A program made the translations under genes and the position numbers. The notes beneath the pieces are model-generated. The model had not been told where the DNA came from. It saw nothing but the letters and a program-made list of their open reading frames with translations, and searched no databases. From the NCBI GenBank assembly GCA_902524115.1, contig CABZCA010000005.1, forward strand, positions 32,313 through 96,312: a stretch of 64,000 nucleotides of DNA. Direction: 5' to 3'. The first letter of the stretch is position 1. Each line of letters begins with the position of its first letter. This DNA comes from an uncultured Pelagibacteraceae bacterium (GTDB lineage Bacteria > Pseudomonadota > Alphaproteobacteria > Pelagibacterales > Pelagibacteraceae). Shown here in pieces: positions 42,122-49,442 of this stretch.

Positions 42122-42699
42122 ACATCAAGCTTTGTATCACCCCCTGGTGCAACACCATAGGGTTTAAATTCTTCGGATGCAGTTCCAACATTTTTTGCAG
42201 GAATTCCAACCATTACTGCGTTTTCTGGAACATCTTTTGTAACAACAGCATTAGCTCCAATTTTTGCATTTTTACCAACCACAATTGGTCCAAGTATTTG
42301 TGCACCAGAACCTACTACAACATTTTCTTTTAGCGTTGGGTGTCTCTTAACATTTCTTTGATTATCTGAATTAATACTCGGAGCAATTCCACCTAATGTT
42401 GCCATGTGATAGATGGTTACGTTATCTCCAATATCAGAAGTTTCTCCAATAACTACTCCCATGCCATGATCTATAAAAAGATTTTTTCCAATTTTAGCAT
42501 TTGGATGAATTTCTATACCTGTTAGAAACCTTGAGAACTGAGAAATTATTCTTGCAACGAGATGAAATTTTGCAATCGAAAAAAAATTTGCAATTCTATG
42601 AAAAAATACAGCTTTAACACCAGGATAGGTAAGTATTAAACTTAATTTTGATCTTGCAGCTGGATCTCTTTTAATTATCGACTCTAAAAAATCATTCAT
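42118..42699 (-). CDS. cysE: Serine O-acetyltransferase (short form)
   Basis: A 193-residue left-handed parallel beta-helix acetyltransferase with hexapeptide repeats ([21 protein letters not shown]). Catalytic-site residues include H78 ([12 protein letters not shown]) and the [10 protein letters not shown] segment (H98). It lacks most of the N-terminal helical domain of E. coli CysE (273 residues), as in short bacterial forms. It supplies O-acetylserine to CysK, with which it overlaps by 4 bases. It is in the same direction as sqr and pdo, linking sulfide capture to cysteine synthesis. Confidence 0.88.
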   Translation of the reverse strand: MNDFLESIIKRDPAARSKLSLILTYPGVKAVFFHRIANFFSIAKFHLVARIISQFSRFLTGIEIHPNAKIGKNLFIDHGMGVVIGETSDIGDNVTIYHMATLGGIAPSINSDNQRNVKRHPTLKENVVVGSGAQILGPIVVGKNAKIGANAVVTKDVPENAVMVGIPAKNVGTASEEFKPYGVAPGGDTKLDV

Positions 42700-42729
42700 G
42701 TTTATTTAAGATTTGTTATTAAAATTTAA

Positions 42730-42840
42730 CTACTTGTTACAACAGCAGTTTTCTGATGATGGTTTGCAATCACAATTTTTACAAACGCATCTGTCACAAG
42801 AACAGTTTTTACATTTACAGTGTGAATTATTGCATGCCAT
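42730..42840 (-). CDS. Metallothionein-like cysteine-rich miniprotein
   Basis: A 36-residue protein, too small for most gene finders, with 12 cysteines (positions 3, 8, 10, 13, 15, 18, 20, 23, 25, 32, 33 and 34). The pattern alternates CxC and CxxC (CKCKNCSCDRCVCKNCDC) and ends CCC, the hallmark of bacterial or class-like metallothioneins that bind zinc, copper or cadmium. No ribosome site precedes the ATG; TTGTTT and TATATA with 16-base spacing end seven bases before it, so a leaderless transcript is plausible. It lies between the persulfide dioxygenase and cysE genes on the same strand. Confidence 0.8.
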   Translation of the reverse strand: MACNNSHCKCKNCSCDRCVCKNCDCKPSSENCCCNK

Positions 42841-42894
42841 AGGAGTTATATAATTGTATATTTTTTAAAAACAATACTAATAATAACCCCAGTT

Positions 42895-43587
42895 TTAAAG
42901 TTCTTTAAGCGTTAATCCCTTCAGATTTGCATGGACTGCAATATCCATCATTTTTGGGTTAGCAAGATTAAGATTATCCATTATTTCAGCATATTCCTCT
43001 TTTGAGCTAACTTGTAATCTTGGATTGTTACTTTTCTCACTACCGATTGTGGAGTTTTTTTTCCCATTATAATCGTGAGCAGGATAAACAAGCGTTTCCT
43101 CAGGAAGTTTTAATAGTTTGCCAAATAAAGATTCATAAGCTTCATGAGCACTACCATTTTGAAAATCTGTTCTACCTGTTCCATTAATTAAAAGTGTATC
43201 TCCTGTAAAAACTCTATCATTCATTAAGTAACTGTATGAACAATCTGTATGACCTGGCGTATAAATAGCTTTCAGTTCAATATTCTCGACATTTATATTT
43301 TCATCATCCTTTAATTTGATATCAATAACTTCAGATTTAGAGTTTTCACCCATTATACGAATACAATTTGTTCTTTGATTAAGTTCATTTAAGCCAGTTA
43401 CATGATCTGCGTGAATATGGGTATCAATTACCTTAACAAGTTTTAATTCTAAATTGTTTAAAACATTTATGTATTCATCAGTATGCTCAATTACTGGATC
43501 TATGATTAATGCTTCACGTCCTTTTCCACTCGAAATGATATAAGTGTAAGTTGATGATTTAGTATCAAATAGTTGTTCAAAAATCAT
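42895..43587 (-). CDS. Persulfide dioxygenase (ETHE1-like metallo-beta-lactamase fold)
   Basis: A 230-residue MBL-fold protein. Ligands are H57, H59, D61 and H62 (DTHIHADHVTG), H113 (TPGHTDCS), D130 (FTGDTLL) and H171 (YPAHDYNG). The GRTDFQNG segment after the metal Asp is typical of ETHE1/persulfide dioxygenases, which oxidise glutathione persulfide to sulfite with an iron centre. It acts downstream of sulfide:quinone oxidoreductase, whose gene is immediately upstream on the same strand. Confidence 0.85.
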   Translation of the reverse strand: MIFEQLFDTKSSTYTYIISSGKGREALIIDPVIEHTDEYINVLNNLELKLVKVIDTHIHADHVTGLNELNQRTNCIRIMGENSKSEVIDIKLKDDENINVENIELKAIYTPGHTDCSYSYLMNDRVFTGDTLLINGTGRTDFQNGSAHEAYESLFGKLLKLPEETLVYPAHDYNGKKNSTIGSEKSNNPRLQVSSKEEYAEIMDNLNLANPKMMDIAVHANLKGLTLKEL

Positions 43588-43622
43588 AATTATAAAATAA
43601 TTAAAATTTTATAAAATTGAGA

Positions 43623-44864
43623 CTAATTTTCAATAGCTTTATGATTAGGCTTGCTCCATTCTTTTCCTTTAAACATCACATTCCATTGCAACCAAGGAAA
43701 AAGCTTTGATTTCATTTGCCAATATAAAGAACTAGGTTTTGTTGGATCAAACGGTAAACTTGGAGTTACTTTTCCACCGTAACAAAATTCTGCTAGCATA
43801 ACTTTACCGTATGCAACTGTAAGAGGGCAGGCTCCATATCCATCATAAAGTCTATATGCTTCAGATGACTTATTGATATCTTTAATAATATTATGAGCCA
43901 CTATTGGAGCTTGTTTTCTAACTGCTGCACCAGTTTTTGCGTTAGGTGCATTCATTACATCTCCTAAACTATAAATATTTTCATATTTTGTATGTCTTAA
44001 TGTTCCTTCTTTATGATCTACATCAACCCATCCACCAGCATCAGCTAATGGACTATTCTTAATAAAGTCTGGAGAAGTTTGAGGAGGTGTTACATGAATA
44101 AAATCAAATTTCTTTGTAACTTCTTTAGAATTTCCCTCTTTATCAGATTGTTTGAATACAGCCTCTTTAGCATCTCCATTTACTGAAATTAAATTATGTT
44201 GGAAGCTTCTTTTAATACCATATGAGTCGCATATTTCATTTAGTGGACCTTGAAAATGAGGCACACCAAAAATAACTGGTTTTGCACATAAAAATTCTAA
44301 ATTACTATCTTTAAGAGCTCCTTTTTTCTTTAAGTGATCAGCAGCTAAGTAAGCTATTTTTTGAGGTGCTCCTGCACACTTAATTGGCATTGGAGGTTCA
44401 GTAAATAATAAATTTCCTCCCTTCAAATTCTTTAAACATTCCCAAGTATAAACAGCCATATCTGAACTATAATTAGTACAAACATTATTTTTTCCTAAAG
44501 TTTCCTTTAACCCTGCTACTCCATCAAAATTAATTTTTAAACCAGGGCAAACTACTAAATAGTCGTATGAATATTCACCACTTGATGTCTTTACGGAGTT
44601 TGACTCTGGAGAAAAACTTTCTGCATGATCTTTTATCCAATTTACATAACTAGGCATTACAGATGACATTGGTTTTATTGTACTATTTACATTGTAAGCA
44701 CCTGCACCAACTAAAGTCCATGCTGCTTGATATAAAGATTTTTCAGAAGGTTCTATAATTGATATTGATAAATCAGACTTTAAACTTTTAAGCCTTGTGG
44801 CAACTGATATACCAGCACATCCGCCACCGATAATCAAAATGTTTGAGTGATTAGAGTTATTCAT
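43623..44864 (-). CDS. sqr: Sulfide:quinone oxidoreductase (type II)
   Basis: About 413 residues from the ATG at 44864 (a GTG 13 codons upstream is less likely). The FAD motif GGGCAGISVA is at residues 12-21 in this numbering. The redox cysteines of type II SQR are seen in PIKCAGAPQKI and DGYGACPLTVAYGKVMLAEF, as in mitochondrial SQOR. It oxidises sulfide, passing electrons to quinone and forming persulfide on an acceptor thiol. It heads the minus-strand sulfur group and is divergent from the peroxiredoxin gene. Confidence 0.87.
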   Translation of the reverse strand: MNNSNHSNILIIGGGCAGISVATRLKSLKSDLSISIIEPSEKSLYQAAWTLVGAGAYNVNSTIKPMSSVMPSYVNWIKDHAESFSPESNSVKTSSGEYSYDYLVVCPGLKINFDGVAGLKETLGKNNVCTNYSSDMAVYTWECLKNLKGGNLLFTEPPMPIKCAGAPQKIAYLAADHLKKKGALKDSNLEFLCAKPVIFGVPHFQGPLNEICDSYGIKRSFQHNLISVNGDAKEAVFKQSDKEGNSKEVTKKFDFIHVTPPQTSPDFIKNSPLADAGGWVDVDHKEGTLRHTKYENIYSLGDVMNAPNAKTGAAVRKQAPIVAHNIIKDINKSSEAYRLYDGYGACPLTVAYGKVMLAEFCYGGKVTPSLPFDPTKPSSLYWQMKSKLFPWLQWNVMFKGKEWSKPNHKAIEN

Positions 44865-44937
44865 ATCAAAAAACCTAACACTTATAATCTGCTTAAGATA
44901 CACGTCTTATAAGTTGTTTTTTCAAACTTAAATATCG

Positions 44938-44965
44938 TTGATTAACCTAATCAATAATTTATAAT
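44938..44965 (+). promoter_or_regulatory. Peroxiredoxin promoter with dyad operator
   Basis: TTGATT (44938-44943) and TATAAT (44960-44965) with 16-base spacing form a good promoter for the peroxiredoxin gene. The perfect dyad TTGATTA-ACC-TAATCAA (44938-44954) covers the -35 box and spacer, a position where a repressor would block transcription. An AAAGGAGAG ribosome site precedes the ATG at 44996. Confidence 0.55.
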
Positions 44966-44995
44966 GGTTCTAATTAATTAAAAGGAGAGTGAAGA

Positions 44996-45655
44996 ATGTT
45001 AAAAATAAACAGTATGTGTCCTGATTTTCAATGCAAAACTACAGAGGGAGATATCTCTTTTCATGAGTGGCTTGGAGATAGTTGGGGCGTATTATTTTCT
45101 CACCCAAAAGATTTTACACCAGTTTGTACTACAGAATTAGGTTCATTAGGACAAATGAAAGCTGAGTTTGATGCAAGAAATGTAAAAGTAATCGGACTAA
45201 GTGTAGATGGGGTTGAGGACCACAAAAAATGGTTAGAAGATATCAAAGATGTATCTGGAACAATGCCAGATTATCCTATTATCGCTGACGAAGATTTAAA
45301 GGTTGCAAAACTTTTCAATATGTTAGAAGGCGATGCAGGAACAACTTCAATGGGAAGAACAGCAGTTGATAATGAGACTGTCAGAACTATTTTTGTTGTA
45401 AGACCAGATAAAAGAATAGGTCTTTATTTAACTTACCCAATGGCAACAGGAAGAAATTTCCATGAAATTTTAAGAGCCATAGACTCAATGCAACTTACTG
45501 CAAAACATAGAGTTGCTACTCCAGCTAACTGGAAAAAAGGTGAAGATGTAGTTATTCTTCCTGCGGTAAAAGATGAAGAAGCTAAGAAAATATACCCAGA
45601 TGGTTGGGAAACAGTTAAACCTTACTTAAGAAAAGTTCCAGATCCTACTAAGTAA
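44996..45655 (+). CDS. Peroxiredoxin (1-Cys/Prx6 type)
   Basis: A 219-residue peroxiredoxin. The peroxidatic cysteine is C44 in SHPKDFTPVCTTELG. The length, the ATPANWKKGEDVVILPAVKDEEAKKIYP segment near residues 175-202, and the absence of a clear resolving cysteine fit the Prx6 group, though C13 or C8 could be alternatives. It reduces peroxides and alkyl hydroperoxides in the cytoplasm. A perfect terminator hairpin follows. Confidence 0.88.
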   Translation: MLKINSMCPDFQCKTTEGDISFHEWLGDSWGVLFSHPKDFTPVCTTELGSLGQMKAEFDARNVKVIGLSVDGVEDHKKWLEDIKDVSGTMPDYPIIADEDLKVAKLFNMLEGDAGTTSMGRTAVDNETVRTIFVVRPDKRIGLYLTYPMATGRNFHEILRAIDSMQLTAKHRVATPANWKKGEDVVILPAVKDEEAKKIYPDGWETVKPYLRKVPDPTK

Positions 45656-45678
45656 TAAGGGTTTCGAATAAATTTAAT

Positions 45679-45710
45679 ATCTCAGTTCTAAAAATAATTA
45701 GAACTGAGAT
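45679..45710. terminator. Bidirectional terminator between peroxiredoxin and racemase genes
   Basis: ATCTCAGTTCTAA (45679-45691) and TTAGAACTGAGAT (45698-45710) form a perfect 13-bp stem with an AAATAA loop, in the 60-base gap between convergent genes. The flanks are AT-rich, with a T-run on the plus side a few bases later. Confidence 0.8.
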
Positions 45711-45715
45711 GTAAA

Positions 45716-46414
45716 TTAATTTTTTATATACTTTCGCATTGAAATATTTGCCAACAGAAGGTTTGGATCAATAAACACTTTTGATTGTTTAATTTTCTTA
45801 AAAGATTTGTATGCAAATATTGCTATTGGTAATTCAGTGCATCCAAGAATTATTTTTTTACATTTAATTTTCATTAAGTAATTTACGGCTGGTCTAATTG
45901 CTTTTTCAGCTTCTTTAATTTTTCCCATTTTAACAAGTTTTATGGATTTATTTACTGAATTTTTTTGTAAATCTTTAATAGGACTTACTAAATTAAAATT
46001 TTTATCAAAATATTTATTATAAACTTTAGTACTTAATGTAGCTTCAGTAGATAAAATACCAATTTTAGAATTTTTCTTACAATTTTTTACTGTATCTAAA
46101 TAAACTTCTTTAGGCATACTAAGTATTGGTACTTTAACTTTTTTTCTTAAATCATCATACCAATAATGAGCTGTGTTGCATGGCATAACTATGAATTTAC
46201 AATTATTTTTTTGCAACATTTTGCACCCTTCAACAAGTGAATTTAAAACGTTGTGGTATTTTTTTAAATTTTCTGGTCGTTTTGGAATGTTAGACTTATT
46301 ATATAAAACAAACATTGGATATTGTTGATCAAGTTTGCCAGCGTTTATTTTTGCAAGTTTATTGCAAAAATCTAACCCCGCTTGTGTTCCCATTCCTCCA
46401 AGAATACCAATCAT
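45716..46414 (-). CDS. Aspartate/glutamate racemase-family protein
   Basis: A 232-residue protein. The N-terminal GILGGMGTQAGLDF and the two cysteine motifs MPCNTAH and ILGCTELPIAI are the family signature, and both catalytic cysteines are present. It is likely an amino-acid racemase acting on aspartate or a related acid, but some family members act as hydantoin racemases or decarboxylases. It is lysine-rich, with no neighbouring amino-acid pathway. Confidence 0.78.
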   Translation of the reverse strand: MIGILGGMGTQAGLDFCNKLAKINAGKLDQQYPMFVLYNKSNIPKRPENLKKYHNVLNSLVEGCKMLQKNNCKFIVMPCNTAHYWYDDLRKKVKVPILSMPKEVYLDTVKNCKKNSKIGILSTEATLSTKVYNKYFDKNFNLVSPIKDLQKNSVNKSIKLVKMGKIKEAEKAIRPAVNYLMKIKCKKIILGCTELPIAIFAYKSFKKIKQSKVFIDPNLLLANISMRKYIKN

Positions 46415-46474
46415 AAATTTATTTTGAATTTTGTTTTAAAAACTACCTTATACAACTATATTTTATAAACAATT

Positions 46475-47227
46475 ATGCAAGATATTTATATTGATGATAT
46501 TGGTTCAGGATATCCACTTGTTTTAGTTCATGGATATTTAGGATCATCAGAAATGTGGAAATTCCAAAAAGATTATCTACATAAAAAATTTAGAATTATT
46601 ACGCCGGCTTTACCAGGTTTTGGTGAAAGTTTTAAAGCACAATCTTTAAATAGTATTAGTTTAATGGCTAAATTCATTATCCAACAAATTGATTTAAAAA
46701 ATATTGATAAGTTTAATTTAATGGGTCATTCGATGGGTGGAATGATAGTACAAGAAATTGCAAATCTATCTGGAGATAGAATAAATAAACTGATTTGTTT
46801 CGCTACAGGACCTATTGGAGATATTCCAGGAAGATTTGAACCTATAAATACATCCATTAAAAAATTAGGTGAGGAAGGAATCAAAGAACAGGTAAAAAGA
46901 ATACCACCGAAGTGGTTTGTTGATGGAGATCAAGCTAAAAATTATTTTTTATGTGAAAATGCAGTTAAAAATATATCTGAAGAAACAGCACGCAACGCAT
47001 TAATAGCTATGAGAGATTGGAATGGATTAGAAAATTTAAAAAAAATAAAAAATAAAACTTTGATAATTTGGGGAGATAAAGACAAATCTTATAATTTTGA
47101 ACAAGTCTCAATACTTAAAAACAATATTCCTAATAGTGATTTAAAAATATTTAAGAACTGCTGTCACAACGTACATCTTGAGCAGCCTCAGGAATTTAAT
47201 CAAGTTGTAGAGGGTTTTCTAATTTAA
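46475..47227 (+). CDS. Alpha/beta hydrolase
   Basis: A 250-residue alpha/beta hydrolase. The nucleophile is in GHSMGG (near residue 89), the acid in IIWGDKDKSYNFEQ (Asp) and the histidine in NCCHNVHLEQP near residue 230. The oxyanion motif HGYLGSSEMW lies near residue 18. It resembles 3-oxoadipate enol-lactonase-type and other small esterases; the substrate cannot be told. It stands alone before the betaine transporter. Confidence 0.78.
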   Translation: MQDIYIDDIGSGYPLVLVHGYLGSSEMWKFQKDYLHKKFRIITPALPGFGESFKAQSLNSISLMAKFIIQQIDLKNIDKFNLMGHSMGGMIVQEIANLSGDRINKLICFATGPIGDIPGRFEPINTSIKKLGEEGIKEQVKRIPPKWFVDGDQAKNYFLCENAVKNISEETARNALIAMRDWNGLENLKKIKNKTLIIWGDKDKSYNFEQVSILKNNIPNSDLKIFKNCCHNVHLEQPQEFNQVVEGFLI

Positions 47228-47282
47228 TTGACCATTATAGGCTTTTGCATAGCAGTATTTACTTTTTAGCTTATTAGAAATG

Positions 47283-47311
47283 TTGACTCTAAATTTAAAA
47301 CAAAGTTAGAT
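47283..47311 (+). promoter_or_regulatory. Probable promoter for proXVW
   Basis: TTGACT (47283-47288) and TTAGAT (47306-47311) have a 17-base spacer, 34 bases before the proX ATG at 47346. The -35 is nearly perfect, the -10 poor. A GGGG ribosome site lies at 47337-47340. Confidence 0.45.
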
Positions 47312-47345
47312 TTTGTTTATAAAAAATAACTTAAATGGGGAAAAT

Positions 47346-48308
47346 ATGAACATAATAAAAAAATTTCTTGTAGCTGGAATAATCTCATTATTTGTACCGG
47401 CTTCAAGTTTTGCTGAAAAAGTAAAAATTGGTGATCCTGGTTGGACAGGTGCAACTGCAATTGCAAATTTACTTGCTGCTGTTGTTATTGATAAAATGGG
47501 TGGTGAGGCTGAATTAGTCCCTGGTAACAATACCGCAATCTATGGAGCGATTGATAGAAGTAAAGGTGAAATCGAAGTTCACCCTGATATTTGGCTACCA
47601 AATCAAGAAGCTTATACAAAAGATTTAGTACCGAAAGGAACTTTAAAATTAAGCAAAAATCCTTATGAAGGTAATCAAGGCTATTGTGTCTCTCAACAAT
47701 TTGCAAAAAAAATGAATATTACTGCAATAGAAGATTTGGGAAGACCTGAAGTTGTTAAGGCAATGGACAGTGATGGAAATGGAAAAGGTGAGTTTTGGAT
47801 TGGTGCAGATGGATGGGCTTCTGCAAATGTTAACCAGGTAAAACTTAGAGACTATAAACTTTACGATGCTGGTATTGAGCCAATAAGAGCTGCTGAAGCT
47901 GTAAAAAATGCTAGAGTGCTAGACTCAATAAAAAAAGGTGAAGGATACGCATTTTACTGTTACAAACCTCACGCTATTTGGGGAATGGCAGATGTAGTTA
48001 TGTTGGAAGAACCTAAATTTGATCCTGCAAAGTATAAAATGATACAACCAAAAGCTGATGCTGATTGGTATCAAAAATCATATGTAGCTTCTAAGGATGC
48101 TTTAAAACAAATCCAAATTGGATGGGGAACTTCTTTAGAGACCAAGTCTCCAGCAATTGTAGATTTTTTTAAAAACTTCCAAATTACTGCTGATGATGTT
48201 TCTTGGATGGCATATGAAGTTTCAGTCCAAAAAAGAGACCCAGGTGAAGTTGCAAGAGATTGGATGTCTAAAAATAAATCAACAGTCGACGGTTGGTTAG
48301 GTCTATAA
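47346..48308 (+). CDS. proX: Glycine betaine/proline betaine-binding protein
   Basis: A 320-residue periplasmic protein from the ATG at 47346, with a signal peptide ending near SSFA-EKV. The mature part begins KIGDPGWTGATAIANLLA, which is the OpuAC-like fold with the WT in the aromatic box, and continues VHPDIWLPNQEAY, also supplying a Trp. It binds a quaternary ammonium compound such as glycine betaine. An upstream start at 47313 would add 11 residues but has no ribosome site. A hairpin at 48330-48356 follows it. Confidence 0.85.
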   Translation: MNIIKKFLVAGIISLFVPASSFAEKVKIGDPGWTGATAIANLLAAVVIDKMGGEAELVPGNNTAIYGAIDRSKGEIEVHPDIWLPNQEAYTKDLVPKGTLKLSKNPYEGNQGYCVSQQFAKKMNITAIEDLGRPEVVKAMDSDGNGKGEFWIGADGWASANVNQVKLRDYKLYDAGIEPIRAAEAVKNARVLDSIKKGEGYAFYCYKPHAIWGMADVVMLEEPKFDPAKYKMIQPKADADWYQKSYVASKDALKQIQIGWGTSLETKSPAIVDFFKNFQITADDVSWMAYEVSVQKRDPGEVARDWMSKNKSTVDGWLGL

Positions 48309-48329
48309 TTTAGACAATTTAAATTTAAT

Positions 48330-48356
48330 TACCTGGCGACATATAGTTGCCAGGTA
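48330..48356 (+). terminator. Hairpin between proX and proV
   Basis: An 11-bp stem (one G-U pair), TACCTGGCGAC (48330-48340) with GTTGCCAGGTA (48346-48356), has an ATATA loop and is followed by TCATTTT. It starts 22 bases after the proX stop. Confidence 0.7.
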
Positions 48357-48389
48357 TCATTTTCAATAATTTTAAGCTAAAATCTTTAT

Positions 48390-49442
48390 ATGGAAGCTGC
48401 CATACAAATCCAAAATGTTTGGAAAATATTTGGAAACACATCTAAAGATGCGCTGGACGCTATTCAAAATAAAAAAATAACAAAACAACAGGCTCTAGAG
48501 GAATACAACTCGGTAATTGGAGTTTCAGATGTTTCATTTGACGTAAAAAAAGGAGAAATATTTTGTGTAATGGGACTATCAGGTAGTGGGAAGTCTACAT
48601 TGGTTAGACATATTAATAGACTATTAGAGCCAACATCAGGAAAAATATTAATAAACAGTCAAGATGTCATGCAATTTGATAAAAAAAATCTTCAAGATCT
48701 TAGAAATCAAAAAATTGGTATGGTTTTTCAAAATTTTGCCTTAATGCCCCACAGATCAGTTTTAGATAATATTGCTATGCCATTGGAAATTAGAGGAGTT
48801 AGTAAGAATGATAGATTAGATGCAGCAAATAACATCTTAAATATTGTAGAATTACAAGGTTGGGGAAATAAATATGCTCACGAATTATCTGGAGGAATGC
48901 AACAAAGAGTAGGGTTGGCGAGAGCATTAGCTGCAGACCCTGAATTTTTGCTGATGGATGAACCCTTTAGTGCATTAGATCCTCTTATTAGACGTCAACT
49001 TCAAACTGAATTTATTAAACTTTCAAAACAAATGAAAAAGACAACTGTATTTATAACTCATGATCTTGATGAAGCAGTAAGAGTTGGCCATAGAATAGCT
49101 ATAATGAGAGATGGTAGTGTGGTTCAAATAGGAACTCCGGAGGAGATAGTTGTAAATCCTGCTGATGATTATGTTGCAGATTTTGTAAAAGGTATATCTA
49201 GATTAAAAGTCGTTCAGGCCAAAACTATTATGCAACCCATAGATGATTATAAGAGAAATTTTGGAGATAATGTTGGCAACAACGAAAGAGTTAACGAAAA
49301 CGATATATTAAGTAAACTTATTGAGACATCAGTATCAGAGAATAAACCAATTATAGTGCTTAACAATGACAACGAAGAAGTTGGAATTATTACACAGTCC
49401 GATTTGTTGAAAGCGGTTGTTGAAGGAAATGATAATGAATAA
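48390..49442 (+). CDS. proV: Glycine betaine ABC transporter ATP-binding protein
   Basis: A 350-residue ATPase. Walker A LSGSGKST at about residues 64-71, signature LSGGMQQRVGLARAL near 167-181, Walker B FLLMDEPFSALDPLI near 188 and H-loop VFITHDLDEAVRVG near 220. A C-terminal region of about 90 residues with ETSVSENKPIIVLNNDNEEVGIITQSDLLKAV is a CBS-type domain as in ProV/OpuAA, which senses ionic strength in homologues. The 3' end overlaps proW by 8 bases. Confidence 0.9.
   Translation: MEAAIQIQNVWKIFGNTSKDALDAIQNKKITKQQALEEYNSVIGVSDVSFDVKKGEIFCVMGLSGSGKSTLVRHINRLLEPTSGKILINSQDVMQFDKKNLQDLRNQKIGMVFQNFALMPHRSVLDNIAMPLEIRGVSKNDRLDAANNILNIVELQGWGNKYAHELSGGMQQRVGLARALAADPEFLLMDEPFSALDPLIRRQLQTEFIKLSKQMKKTTVFITHDLDEAVRVGHRIAIMRDGSVVQIGTPEEIVVNPADDYVADFVKGISRLKVVQAKTIMQPIDDYKRNFGDNVGNNERVNENDILSKLIETSVSENKPIIVLNNDNEEVGIITQSDLLKAVVEGNDNE

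Noticed and set aside
42088..42333. An 81-codon Cys-rich frame on the plus strand over cysE and the cysK start
   Set aside because: It is antisense to two well supported genes, and its residue composition follows from their codon pattern. No ribosome site.
44864..44903. Extended N-terminus of SQR from a GTG at 44903
   Set aside because: The FAD motif normally begins within 10-15 residues of the start; the ATG at 44864 gives this, and the extra 13 residues have no similarity.
47228..47345. Possible small RNA or riboswitch before proX
   Set aside because: The 118-base gap contains a promoter-like element and no convincing stem structure.
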